Part shown: piece after piece, positions 53,947-62,426 of the stretch
How positions within the stretch are numbered: position 1 is the first letter of the stretch
Layout: each line of letters starts with the position of its first letter
Source of the DNA: Leptospira inadai serovar Lyme str. 10
GTDB taxonomy: Bacteria; Spirochaetota; Leptospiria; Leptospirales; Leptospiraceae
Direction: 5' to 3'
Assembly: GCF_000243675.2 (NCBI RefSeq)
Contig: NZ_AHMM02000025.1
Span: 868,001-932,000, forward strand
Length of the DNA stretch: 64,000 nucleotides
Notes under the pieces: generated by a model
What the model saw: the letters and a program-made list of their open reading frames with translations, nothing else
Told to the model about the DNA's origin: nothing
Database searches by the model: none
Translations under genes and position numbers: made by a program

Positions 53947-54585
53947 ATGAAACGATCCGAATTTATTCTAACTTTGATATCGTTTCTTTTGTGCATGGAT
54001 TGCTATTCCGAAAAACATGCACCGGATTTAACCGCTCTTCTTCCTCAAGGCGGCAGCATTCCCGTTTCCGTAATCGGCGATTCTTTGTGCGAACGGTCTC
54101 AAGCTTTCGATCTGTCCGACGGCTTGGGTTCTCATTTTCAGGTTTTGAACGTTTGTGTGACCGGCAGCACCGTGCCCGATTGGTTGCAAAATATCGATCG
54201 CGCTCTTACCAATTCTCCGAAAATCATCATCATTGAGTTGGGGACCAATGACGTTTCCTCATACCCGACAAATCAATTTCCCGCAAATTACGATCGACTT
54301 CTATCGAATCTTTCCGTTCGAACCGACGCGATTTTTCTTATTACCGTACTACCGCCGCCTTTAGATTCCGGTTTTAGGACCGGAGTTTTGCAGATCAACA
54401 CGTATTTGAAGACGCTTGCAACCGCGCATCCGATTGCGGATATGGAAACTCCCTTTTTACAAAACGAAAACACGATTCCCTTATATCCTCAAACCGATCC
54501 GATACATCCCGATCCGGCCGGCATCGCTATTATGAAAACCGTATATATTCGACAAATAGGGAAGATCAGCGGTCTTTCCCTTTGA
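53947..54585 (+). CDS. SGNH/GDSL hydrolase lipoprotein
   Basis: 212 residues. Signal peptide with lipobox-type ends LLCMDC (Cys19). SGNH blocks: GDS in VIGDSLCERS (nucleophile Ser), Gly in VCVTGSTVP, Asn in IIIELGTNDVSS and the Asp-x-x-His in DPIHPDPAG. Hydrolyses esters such as acyl or acetyl groups on lipids or polysaccharide outside the cytoplasm. Follows the membrane glycosyltransferase by 3 bp, suggesting action on the same glycan. Confidence 0.9.
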   Translation: MKRSEFILTLISFLLCMDCYSEKHAPDLTALLPQGGSIPVSVIGDSLCERSQAFDLSDGLGSHFQVLNVCVTGSTVPDWLQNIDRALTNSPKIIIIELGTNDVSSYPTNQFPANYDRLLSNLSVRTDAIFLITVLPPPLDSGFRTGVLQINTYLKTLATAHPIADMETPFLQNENTIPLYPQTDPIHPDPAGIAIMKTVYIRQIGKISGLSL

Positions 54586-54599
54586 TGCTCGTAGGAATT

Positions 54600-55091
54600 T
54601 CAGGAACCTCTTTTTTCCTTAATTTTGCGGAGAAGTTCGCGGTTCGATTCCTGTCTTAAAATAGCATTCTCGTATCTACTGATTTCCACATCCGTTTCGG
54701 GTTGGAGTTTCGGAATCGGGCAGGGCCTTTTGTTTTCATCCAAAGCGACAAAGGTAAGATAAGCGGTCGTAGCCCGTACTACGACTCCGGTATAGGGATT
54801 TTCCTTAGATACTTGGACGCCGATTTCCATAGACGATCGTCCCGTAAAGTTTACGGAGGCTTTTAGAATGACATGATCACCCACCGAGATCGGCTCTAAA
54901 AAATTCAGTTTGTCGACGCTGGCCGTCACCGCTTCTCGTCCGCAGTGCCTCTGCGCTACCATGACTGCGATTAAATCTATCCAAGACATCAGGACTCCTC
55001 CGAAGAGGGTCCCGTAGTGGTTGGCATGATCGGGCATGACGATATGCCTGGTTTCTACGGCGGAGTCTCGAGGAGTTTTTAGTATTTCCAT
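54600..55091 (-). CDS. acyl-CoA thioesterase (YciA-like hotdog)
   Basis: 163 residues of the hotdog fold. HIVMPDHANHYGTLFGGVLMSWIDL holds the helix and the catalytic Asp/Asn pair, and TASVDKLNFLEPISVGD is the following sheet; this is typical of YciA/BFIT-type thioesterases. Hydrolyses acyl-CoAs in the cytoplasm. Transcribed alone on the minus strand, with 84 bp between it and the arylesterase-like gene. Confidence 0.94.
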   Translation of the reverse strand: MEILKTPRDSAVETRHIVMPDHANHYGTLFGGVLMSWIDLIAVMVAQRHCGREAVTASVDKLNFLEPISVGDHVILKASVNFTGRSSMEIGVQVSKENPYTGVVVRATTAYLTFVALDENKRPCPIPKLQPETDVEISRYENAILRQESNRELLRKIKEKRGS

Positions 55092-55174
55092 AATATGCTA
55101 ATATTCTGAACCGTTTCATTTTTCTCCGTTTAGGGCAAGGAAAGAATCGAACGGATTCCAATCGAGATTCCGGA

Positions 55175-56218
55175 TTATCGAAAAGAACAATCCAAAATAT
55201 AGTCGTTGAACACCTGCGAAATATACAATTTATCCATATATGAAATCGCCGTGCTTCCGGCAGAAATCTCCTCTCCTGGATTCGCATATATTTCTTTGAA
55301 CGTATCGTCGGGGTTAATAACGAAAACCTGAGTCGGGGAAGGATAATCTTTATTGCGAAGATGTCTTAAGAATTTCCATGTGGAGGTGTGACCGACCACG
55401 AATATTCTCCCTTTTTCGTCGGCTTCTAGGTTATCCGTACCGGTATCGACAAAGATTGTCTTAGGTTCGCCTAAAACGATTTTTCCCGAACTACGATCGA
55501 CAGGGAATTTAAAGACGGCACGGTCCATGAAGCCGGAACGATATAGAAATTCCTTGCCGTCGGCTCTTTTTATAAACAAAATTCCATTTCCATAATATAA
55601 AGGATTTCCTAAGGACGACCAGGATTTTCCGTCATAAAGGGAGATTTCCGATCTTGCATTCCGGAATAAATCGTCGAAGAAATAGCGAAACTTTCCGCCC
55701 TGCCCGTGGTCGTTAGAAACGTAAATTTCGTTTTCCGATTCGACGAATAAATCGTTTGGACTGGTAAGCAAGGGATCCTTCAGGGTCTGGATATGCTTCC
55801 AGGTTCCGGTCGGAGATTTTTGATCCGGCCGAGAGGTCCTTTCAAAAACCTCGATACTATGTTCCTGGAAGGGAATTATGTGGGAAATTACGTAAAGCCT
55901 GTAAGTATTTCCTTTCATCAAAAGACTGATACCGTGAGGATGAAAAGATTTGGGGTAGTCGACGGCTAAAGGAATCGGTTTGGGCGAAGGGTCCGCAGTA
56001 TTCAGAACGAACAGTTTTCCTTCTTGGTCGCTGATCCTGCGCTCATGGGAAGATACATAGAGCAGGCCTTCCTTTCGATCGATCGCAATATCTTCAGGCC
56101 CGGGCATTCCGGCAACTTTGCTGCAAGCCGGGAGGGGAATCGTTTTTAGCTCGGCAGAGCAAGAAATCGATAAAAGGCAGAGTAGGATGGATATTTTGGA
56201 ACCGAGGAGTTTTTGCAT
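55175..56218 (-). CDS. SMP-30/arylesterase (paraoxonase-like) lipoprotein
   Basis: 347 residues. Signal peptide with lipobox LLSISC (Cys21), then a six-bladed propeller related to paraoxonase and strictosidine synthase: GPEDIAIDRKEGLLYVSSH, PHGISLL, SPNDLFVESENEIYVSNDHG with the Asn and Asp of the calcium site, GNGILF, NLEADEKGRIFVVGH. Probably a Ca2+-dependent lactonase or esterase on the cell surface or periplasm. Divergent from the third phasin-like gene across 118 bp. Confidence 0.87.
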   Translation of the reverse strand: MQKLLGSKISILLCLLSISCSAELKTIPLPACSKVAGMPGPEDIAIDRKEGLLYVSSHERRISDQEGKLFVLNTADPSPKPIPLAVDYPKSFHPHGISLLMKGNTYRLYVISHIIPFQEHSIEVFERTSRPDQKSPTGTWKHIQTLKDPLLTSPNDLFVESENEIYVSNDHGQGGKFRYFFDDLFRNARSEISLYDGKSWSSLGNPLYYGNGILFIKRADGKEFLYRSGFMDRAVFKFPVDRSSGKIVLGEPKTIFVDTGTDNLEADEKGRIFVVGHTSTWKFLRHLRNKDYPSPTQVFVINPDDTFKEIYANPGEEISAGSTAISYMDKLYISQVFNDYILDCSFR

Positions 56219-56296
56219 GGGGATTAGAATTTAGAGTAAAAACGTCCCTGGCAATCCGGATTCGGGAAAAACACGATAATTTTCTGCTTGCATTTA

Positions 56297-56311
56297 TTGT
56301 GCGCTGCATAA
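56297..56311 (+). promoter_or_regulatory. single TGC-N3-GCA operator upstream of phasin-like gene 3
   Basis: TTGTGCGCTGCATAA, matching the operator consensus of the two larger phasin-like genes over most positions. It lies 25 bp before the start. A second, off-register TGCTTGCA at 56285-56292 is probably not a site. Confidence 0.68.
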
Positions 56312-56336
56312 AAATATAAAAAAAGGAACGTGCTGG

Positions 56337-56594
56337 ATGGATAACCAAAAACTCAACGATCTTATCAACGCGGGAATCGGCGCTGTTCAAACATCGAAGG
56401 AGATCTTCGATAAACTCCTGGAAGACTTAAACGAAGGAAAGGAGAAAGTCGAACAACGTTTCGATGAATTACGCGCCCAAGGGGAAAAAGACCTTAGCGA
56501 CAGTGCCTTGAAGTTTAAAGTTCCTCTAGCGTGGGGAATCGTGAAATTCGAAGAAATTCGGGAAAATCTTCTTAAACAATTCTTAAATAAATAA
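56337..56594 (+). CDS. short phasin-like protein 3
   Basis: 85 residues, helical, starting MDNQKLNDLINAGIGAVQTS; the LxDLINAGIG start matches the two larger phasin-like proteins. It lacks their central AKGAADNSE block and ends in a distinct KFEEIRENLLKQFLNK tail. AAGGAA precedes the ATG. The shared operator motif indicates common control with genes 1 and 2. A role on storage granules is inference. It stands alone, with about 80 bp to the beta-lactamase-like gene. Confidence 0.74.
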   Translation: MDNQKLNDLINAGIGAVQTSKEIFDKLLEDLNEGKEKVEQRFDELRAQGEKDLSDSALKFKVPLAWGIVKFEEIRENLLKQFLNK

Positions 56595-56678
56595 ATTCGG
56601 ACTTTCTTTTCCGCCGAATTCGAAGCCTTCCTTCGGATAAGTTTTTTTATCCCAGATAAACGGTTTATATAAGTGTCG

Positions 56679-57782
56679 ATGTTCAGGTTTTTACCGCCTT
56701 GCGTTCTCGTACTTGCCGTAAGCCAACCGATTTTTTCGGAGAGGATTCTTACAAATCGGCAGGAGCTGGTACTAGTTTCAAAATTTCTCATAAATCAAAA
56801 CGCGATTCCTGAAATAAGCGCCTACGGAGAAAAGTCTTTCACAAAAATTAGATTTTCTCCCGCGTCCACGTTTAAGACATATTTAGCTCTTTCTTTATTA
56901 GAAAATCGGATTGTGGACCCGGAAGTAAGGATTCTATGCTCGGACTCTCATATTCCCGGGTCTCCCCGGAATCTGAATTTACGTGAGGCTTTATTTTATT
57001 CATCCAACGATTATTTCTCGATATTGTTTCCGAAATTGGGTCGAAAGAAATTAGAAAAGACTTTAAGAAGAATCGGATATGGGCCCTTGGTAGATAAGCC
57101 TGATCCGTCCAAAAAAGGAAAACTTCCGGAGACTTGGTGGACGGACGAAAAAGGATTAAAGCATGGAGGGGTTCTTCGACTTTTTCCGGAAGAAATTCAC
57201 GGTTTTTGGGTTGCCGTTTTTTGGAGAAGAGACCTTGGCATCTCCGAATCCATTTATCGATCCTGGATATCCAGTTTATTTTGGTCCGATTGTCCGGAAC
57301 GGAGCGGTACTATTTTCGGAAAAACCGGTTCTTGGGAAGGCAACTATTGGTTTCAGGGAATCTTAATCTCGAAGAATGGACCCGATTCCGTAGCCGTTAC
57401 AGTATTAAACAAATTTAAAGATGCAAATAGAACCGCTACGATCAATCGATTCTATGAAATTGTGGGATGTAAGATGCCTCTAACAGAGGACAGAGGACAG
57501 AGGACAGAGGACAGAGGACAGAGGACAGAGGACAGAGGACAGAGGACAGAGGACAGAGGACAGAGGACAGAGGACAGAGGACAGAGGACAGAGGACAGAG
57601 GACAGAGGACAGAGGACAGAGGACAGAGGACAGAGGACAGAGGACAGAGGACAGAGGACAGAGGACAGAGGATTATTCCTATTACCCTGACAACAATTTT
57701 TTTAAAAACGAATTATGTTGGAGCGAGGTGTTACTGGATTTTCGGGGAGCGTCAGCAATTTTGTGTAAATGACGATTTTTAA
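56679..57782 (+). CDS. class D beta-lactamase-like/penicillin-recognising protein with heptad-repeat tail
   Basis: 367 residues from the ATG at 56679 (a GTG lies 6 bases before). A signal peptide (residues 1-20) precedes the serine-reactive domain: PASTFK (Ser63, Lys66), SSN (Ser108-Asn110) in place of the SxV of OXA enzymes, and FGKTG (Lys215-Gly217). The YGN motif of OXA enzymes reads YGP. It thus lies between OXA-type lactamases and penicillin sensors or binding proteins; hydrolysis is unproven. The domain ends near residue 268. From there the frame runs through 27 heptamer units encoding a TEDRGQR heptapeptide, and ends in an unrelated 36-residue tail. Copy-number change would shift the frame of that tail. 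Confidence 0.85.
   Translation: MFRFLPPCVLVLAVSQPIFSERILTNRQELVLVSKFLINQNAIPEISAYGEKSFTKIRFSPASTFKTYLALSLLENRIVDPEVRILCSDSHIPGSPRNLNLREALFYSSNDYFSILFPKLGRKKLEKTLRRIGYGPLVDKPDPSKKGKLPETWWTDEKGLKHGGVLRLFPEEIHGFWVAVFWRRDLGISESIYRSWISSLFWSDCPERSGTIFGKTGSWEGNYWFQGILISKNGPDSVAVTVLNKFKDANRTATINRFYEIVGCKMPLTEDRGQRTEDRGQRTEDRGQRTEDRGQRTEDRGQRTEDRGQRTEDRGQRTEDRGQRTEDRGQRIIPITLTTIFLKTNYVGARCYWIFGERQQFCVNDDF
57483..57672 (+). repeat. 27-copy perfect heptanucleotide array (ACAGAGG)
   Basis: 190 bp, 27 perfect copies plus one base, no interruption seen. Because 7 is not a multiple of 3, each frame reads the same 21-base cycle and yields the same heptapeptide (permuted), free of stops on both strands. It occupies the 3' end of the beta-lactamase-like gene. 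The unit is the heptamer of the dispersed element, with no mutation, so it has expanded recently. Confidence 0.98.
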
Positions 57783-57923
57783 AAAGATTCCTATGTTAGA
57801 ATGGATCTTTCCTCTGCCTCAGAGGGTTTCCAACTAGTAGTAGCTTCTGTCTAGCGTGAGCAAAGCGAACGCGTCTGTCTTCTGGCCTCTGTCCTCTGAA
57901 AACGAATTATGTTGGAGCGAGGT
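57705..57923 (+). repeat. 25-bp direct repeats flanking an inverted repeat-element copy
   Basis: AAAACGAATTATGTTGGAGC plus GAGGT occurs at 57705-57729 and again, identically, at 57899-57923, 194 bp apart. The minus-oriented copy of the dispersed element (57786-57898) ends exactly at the second repeat. The first lies in the tail of the beta-lactamase-like frame. This may be a duplication made with the element. Confidence 0.85.
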
Positions 57924-58077
57924 ATCAGAGAACGGAGGGTCGAAGAAAGATCCACTGTTAGCATAAGAATTTTTCTCTATAGCATGGAAACCCGGCTCGC
58001 CAATGTTCTGTCTTCCGTCCTCTGACCCCTGTCTTCTGAAAGCGAACGCATCTGTCGTCAGTCCGCTGTCTTCTGAA
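57786..58077. repeat. dispersed repeat element, copies 3 and 4, in inverted arrangement
   Basis: On the minus strand, 57786-57898 carries the core GACAGACGCGTTCGCTTTGC and GCTCACGCTAGACAGAA as in copy 1. On the plus strand, about 57945-58077 has GATCCACTGTTAGCATAAGA, AGCATGGAAACCCGGC and CCAATGTTCTGTC, matching the hairpin part of copies 1 and 2, followed by degenerate heptamers. The two halves face opposite ways and lie next to tRNA-Pro. No ORF. Confidence 0.85.
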
Positions 58078-58101
58078 AATCTGGAACTCAGAAAGAAATC
58101 T

Positions 58102-58178
<77 letters not shown>

Positions 58179-58245
58179 CTTTCTTCTTTGGATGATGTTT
58201 CGAATTTAGGCGACGTGTAAACCCAATTTTAGGTCCTACTCAAAC

Positions 58246-58728
58246 TCAGCATAGAAAGTCCGGAGAGACGAACCAAATAATCTGCCCGCCTAAAAATTTC
58301 TCTCTCGGAACGTTTACCGCTAACGCGGACCCGGGCGTAAACAGGAAGGATTTTCCCACTCCGGATATTCCCAGTAATTTTTCCGAAAAAATACTCACGT
58401 CAGGGCTATGTCCGACGATCAAAATCGCATCCGAATTCGAGTAATCTTTTAACAAGGCGCAAGTTTTCGCATATTCTTCCCCCGGTTGAAGATATTCCAA
58501 GGATTCGGTCTCTTCCTTCGGATGCAAAATATCCGCGTAGATTTTGGCGGTTTCCATGGTTCTAATAAAGGGGCTATGGTAGATTTTTTTTATTTTGAAG
58601 CCCGTTAAGAAAAACCGCGCCATCTTTTCGACATCGGCTTTTCCTTTTGCAGTGAGAATTCGCGAGGAATCTTTTCCGTCGGGAGAAGCGGGCTCGGCTT
58701 CCCCATGCCTTGCAATAATTATCTTCAT
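58246..58728 (-). CDS. sixA: phosphohistidine phosphatase SixA
   Basis: 160 residues from the ATG at 58728; a longer frame lacks a ribosome-binding site. Histidine phosphatase family: IIARHGEAEP with the catalytic His8 (RHG), SPFIRTMETA and VGHSPD with the second His. It removes phosphate from histidines such as HPr or ArcB-type phosphotransfer domains. Its size fits the small SixA branch. The tRNA lies downstream on the same strand. The start is 100 bp from the divergent ABC gene. Confidence 0.92.
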   Translation of the reverse strand: MKIIIARHGEAEPASPDGKDSSRILTAKGKADVEKMARFFLTGFKIKKIYHSPFIRTMETAKIYADILHPKEETESLEYLQPGEEYAKTCALLKDYSNSDAILIVGHSPDVSIFSEKLLGISGVGKSFLFTPGSALAVNVPREKFLGGQIIWFVSPDFLC

Positions 58729-58827
58729 GGAATAAAAACCGGATTCAACCTTATGTTTTCCGGAAAAAGATTGCCGGGGTTTCGATCGGAACCTATCGTT
58801 CTCGGCACTTGGTCTAAGGATTTTCTG

Positions 58828-59757
58828 ATGTCCCAATTTGCAATTGAAATCGAAAGCCTGCGTAAAAATTATCCCGGCGTACAGGCTCTTCGAAGCATTC
58901 GTTTAATCGTTCCTCGCGGCGGAGTTTTCGGCCTTTTAGGTCCGAACGGTGCCGGAAAGACGACGTTAGTAAGAATCTTACTCGGTTTTTCCCGACCGAC
59001 TAGCGGCGAATGTAAAGTTCTTGGCGAATCTCCTTCTCCGGCAGTTCGCGCACGTATAGGATATCTTCCGGAACGCATGGCGGTTTCTCCTTATTTAACG
59101 GGCCGAGAATTTTTGGAAGCGAGTCTTCGACTGGCGTTTTTTAAAGCAAAGGCGGCAAAAATTAAGAGTAAAGAACTTTTGAGCGAATTAGGCTTAGCCG
59201 ACGCCGCGGATCGAAAAGTTTCGACGTATTCCAAAGGAATGTTACAACGATTGGGCTTGGCACATGCGTTGGGTGCGGAGCCGGAACTACTATTATTGGA
59301 CGAGCCGGGAACGGGACTTGATCCTGCAGGTTATAAGGAATTCAGAGATCGGATTTTAACGGAGAACGTTAAGAGAGGAGTTACCATCCTGATTAACTCC
59401 CATCGTTTGCCGGAGGTCGAGCAGATTTGCACGGAAGTAGGCATATTAGATAAAGGTCAAATTAAAGCCCAAGGCCGACTCGAGGAACTTCGGCAGGGCA
59501 AGGACAGAATTCGAATTCGCCTAGATGGGGATGCGGGATTGGAATCGTATTTGGAAGGAATTTCTTTGGATTTTAAAAAAGACGGTAAAGAATGGGAAAT
59601 TCGACCCAAACCGGAGATCGACGTGCGTAGACTTCCCGCGGAGCTTGTGGAAAGAGGAGCGGACCTCTTCCTTTTTGAAAGGAAAACCGAATCCTTGGAG
59701 GAAGTATTTCTTCGTTTAACAGGAAGCCTCGATACTAAGGAAGAGGCGGGGCATTAA
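58828..59757 (+). CDS. ABC transporter ATP-binding protein (ABC-2 exporter)
   Basis: 309 residues from the ATG at 58828 (the longer frame from 58705 overlaps sixA). Walker A GPNGAGKTT, signature YSKGMLQRLGLA, Walker B LLLLDEP with GTGLDPAG after it and an NSHR switch. The subfamily with a C-terminal accessory domain (about 225-309) is like the DRA/CcmA-type ATPases which pair with ABC-2 permeases. The permease gene starts 2 bp downstream. Substrate not readable; may be an antibiotic, polysaccharide or lipid. Confidence 0.94.
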   Translation: MSQFAIEIESLRKNYPGVQALRSIRLIVPRGGVFGLLGPNGAGKTTLVRILLGFSRPTSGECKVLGESPSPAVRARIGYLPERMAVSPYLTGREFLEASLRLAFFKAKAAKIKSKELLSELGLADAADRKVSTYSKGMLQRLGLAHALGAEPELLLLDEPGTGLDPAGYKEFRDRILTENVKRGVTILINSHRLPEVEQICTEVGILDKGQIKAQGRLEELRQGKDRIRIRLDGDAGLESYLEGISLDFKKDGKEWEIRPKPEIDVRRLPAELVERGADLFLFERKTESLEEVFLRLTGSLDTKEEAGH

Positions 59758-59758
59758 A

Positions 59759-60580
59759 ATGAATTTAAAATCGAAACAATCGGCTTCATTTTTTTTCGCT
59801 TCCATGTTTTTACAGCTCCCTGTTCTTATAAAGCTCACGCTTTTGCAAGTGCAGCGTCGGAAAGCGCTATTCTTTCTATTTTCACTCCTCGCATTTTATC
59901 TTTTGGGGGAATGGTTTTGCACCGGCACTTTCGGTGAAAACGTTACGAAAGGAGTGTCGGTCGGGACTTATTTTACTCTCTCTTCCCTTTGGGTGACGGT
60001 TTTTCTTGTGATGATGACTTCCGACTTATTACGTCAGGATCTAGATTCCCAGGTTCATACTCTTTGGCTGAGTAGACCTCTCGATCCCTTAGTATATTTG
60101 GCCGGGAAAGGGATTACGTTGCTAATCTTAGTCGTATTTTTTTTGGTCGGAGCGTTTGCCATCCATTCCGCATTTGCGATCGAGGTTCCCTGGGATTTTT
60201 TACTCTACCAAGGAACGATGTTTCTATCTTACGGTTTTTTAGTGGTCTTTGCGTTATTAATCACTTTGACCGCCAATCAGACGATTTCCGTTTTATTGTC
60301 CTTCGGATTACTTCTTGGATCGGCTATTTTAGATTTCATAGTGTATAACGGCGTGGTCGACGGGTCCGCTGAATTGGCCGAGAATCAAAAGCTTTTTGTC
60401 AAGATTGCATATTGGATTCTACCGCAACTCGGAACCGTTTATTACCACTCAGGAAGACTTTTAGACGGAAAAGTGGAGGATCCGCTTTCTTATGGACCCT
60501 ATTCTTTTTTACAAGTCGGCGTCTGGATTTTACTTTTGAAGGCGACGTTGATCGGAGCAACCCGTCGCAAAGAAATTTAA
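59759..60580 (+). CDS. ABC-2 type transporter permease
   Basis: 273 residues with six membrane helices (about 14-42, 60-88, 110-145, 160-183, 190-212 and 250-268), matching an ABC-2 permease. A RQDLDSQVHTLWLSRPLDPLVYLAGK segment fits the cytoplasmic coupling helix. It starts 2 bp after the ATPase gene, so both form an operon and a complex. The 90 bp that follow hold the start of the GHKL-HDOD gene. Confidence 0.9.
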   Translation: MNLKSKQSASFFFASMFLQLPVLIKLTLLQVQRRKALFFLFSLLAFYLLGEWFCTGTFGENVTKGVSVGTYFTLSSLWVTVFLVMMTSDLLRQDLDSQVHTLWLSRPLDPLVYLAGKGITLLILVVFFLVGAFAIHSAFAIEVPWDFLLYQGTMFLSYGFLVVFALLITLTANQTISVLLSFGLLLGSAILDFIVYNGVVDGSAELAENQKLFVKIAYWILPQLGTVYYHSGRLLDGKVEDPLSYGPYSFLQVGVWILLLKATLIGATRRKEI

Positions 60581-60669
60581 GAAAATCGATGGTTTTAGCA
60601 TTAAAGTAATCTGGAGTTGACAAAACGTTCCGAAAAATATGGTATAGGGAACTGCCTTCCGTAGCGAAA

Positions 60670-62193
60670 ATGAACATAAACTGGTACCACTTCGAAAAAG
60701 AAGGATACTATCTCAGCGTACGTAATGTAAACGAGCGTATCGAAAGGCTAAACCCTCTTTATATTCGAATTACGACATTAAACCGAAACGTAGACAAACT
60801 TCTAAACGTTTTGCTCGATCGTTATCTGGTCTATCTGGACGCGATATCTCTTAAGGAATCGGTTTTTTCCATCCTGAGAGAGAGTGTAATGAACGCCGTT
60901 AAGGCTAACTCCAAACGGATATTTTTCTCCGAAAATAACCTGAATATTTCCGACCCCGATGATTATATCAAGGGAATGGCGAATTTTAAGAAGGAGATGA
61001 TTCGGGATAAAGAGCGATATGCCGAGCTTCTTGAAAAAGTCAAATTTCATTGCCTGATTACTATGGCTTTTAACCGAACGAGTTTCCTAATGAGAGTTTC
61101 CAATAACGCTCCCATCATCGCGGAAGAGCTGAAGAGGGTGGAAAATAGGATCGGCAAGAGTCGAGAATATAACGATTTAGGAGAGGTCTTTGCCGATCAC
61201 GCCGACGATTCGGAAGGAGCAGGGCTCGGACTTGCGATGTCGCTTCTCATGTTGAAAAACGAAGGCATCGAAGGCGATTGCTATAAACTCAAAGCGGAAG
61301 GCGCGATCACTTCCGCTTATATAAAAATTCCCTTGGATTTCAAGCACCGGAATGTTTCGTATCAACGTACCGTTGAAATTATCGCTGAAATCGATAAGCT
61401 TCCTACGTTTCCGGAAAATCTAAATCAGATCATGAGTCTGATCAGTAAACCCGATTCCTCCATAACGCAGATTACCGAATCCGTTTCAAGAGACGTTTCT
61501 CTTTCGACAAATATTCTAAAGCTTGCGAATTCCGCTTCTTTTGCTCAAGGCAGAAAAGTGGAAACTCTCGACGAGGCGATTAAGCGAATCGGACTTTCCG
61601 AGTTAAACAATATTCTTTTAAGTCTTGGAACGAAGAAAATACTCGAAGAAAGATATAAAGAGTTCGAACAAATTTGGGAGAGATCCAGCTTATCAGCCTA
61701 TATCTGCCGGAGATTGGGAGAACGTATGGGTTGGAAAAAAACCTTCCTAACCAATTTGGTCTGTGCCGCGTTACTTCATGATATCGGCTTGGTTCTTTTG
61801 CTATCGCTGGAACCCGAAATCGTGGCCAAATTGACGGAACTGACCGGAAAAAATCTATTAGCGTCCACACTCGGCTTGGAAGAAGCAGCATTAGGAATTA
61901 CTCATACTTCACTCGGTAGTATGATCTGCGAAAAATGGAATTTTTCGGATACGATCCGAGTCGCGGCCGAATATCATCACAGGCCCTTAATGGCTAAAAA
62001 GGAATCGAGAGATGTGGTCTTTGCGGTCTATCTTTCCGATTGGATCATCGATTGTTATGAGGGAAAGGCGGATCCTGCCGCGATCCATTGGGAGGTCCTT
62101 CAACATTTCGGTTTTAAAAAAGACGAGGAATGGAAAGAGTTCGGCGACAGAATTATAAACGAATATAAAGCGTTTCAACGCCAGTCTAGATAG
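60670..62193 (+). CDS. GHKL ATPase fused to HDOD domain
   Basis: 507 residues. The N-terminal half (about 45-225) is a GHKL ATPase: N box RESVMNAVKAN (Asn75), G box SEGAGLGLAM (Gly193, Gly195, Gly197), with the LNISDPDDYIKGMANFKKEM insertion shared by the protein at 11486-12190. The C-terminal half (about 230-440) is an HDOD domain (TQITESVSRDVSLSTNILKL, then ANSASFAQGRKVETLDEAI), with AALLHDIGL, H-D pair typical of HDOD. HDOD proteins signal through protein contacts rather than a metal-bound site. Possibly a c-di-GMP, chemotaxis or stress switch. No dedicated operon partner. Confidence 0.88.
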   Translation: MNINWYHFEKEGYYLSVRNVNERIERLNPLYIRITTLNRNVDKLLNVLLDRYLVYLDAISLKESVFSILRESVMNAVKANSKRIFFSENNLNISDPDDYIKGMANFKKEMIRDKERYAELLEKVKFHCLITMAFNRTSFLMRVSNNAPIIAEELKRVENRIGKSREYNDLGEVFADHADDSEGAGLGLAMSLLMLKNEGIEGDCYKLKAEGAITSAYIKIPLDFKHRNVSYQRTVEIIAEIDKLPTFPENLNQIMSLISKPDSSITQITESVSRDVSLSTNILKLANSASFAQGRKVETLDEAIKRIGLSELNNILLSLGTKKILEERYKEFEQIWERSSLSAYICRRLGERMGWKKTFLTNLVCAALLHDIGLVLLLSLEPEIVAKLTELTGKNLLASTLGLEEAALGITHTSLGSMICEKWNFSDTIRVAAEYHHRPLMAKKESRDVVFAVYLSDWIIDCYEGKADPAAIHWEVLQHFGFKKDEEWKEFGDRIINEYKAFQRQSR

Positions 62194-62426
62194 ACTTGAT
62201 TCAAAAGGTTTCCTTTAAGTGAAAGGGAATCTTTCCGAATTTCCCAGAAACATTCCGGCTAAAATCGCTTTACACGTTTCCGTACCGAACGGATTTTTGA
62301 TCAAAGTCCGCATATGATTGCCTGATCGCTAACAACCTTTTTTCCGAAGGAACCTCTCTCCGAGGCGGAAGACTTTTGTCTTCTTGATACGATCCATCCC
62401 GAAAAACGGGACATTGGCAAAAATAA

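Noticed and set aside
56285..56292. TGCTTGCA as a second operator of phasin-like gene 3
   Set aside because: The centre is two bases rather than three and the distance to the real site is 15 rather than 23 bp.
57483..57672. Heptamer array as an ordinary structural repeat domain of the protein
   Set aside because: The DNA is perfect at the base level with no synonymous change, which points to recent slippage expansion rather than selected protein repeats.
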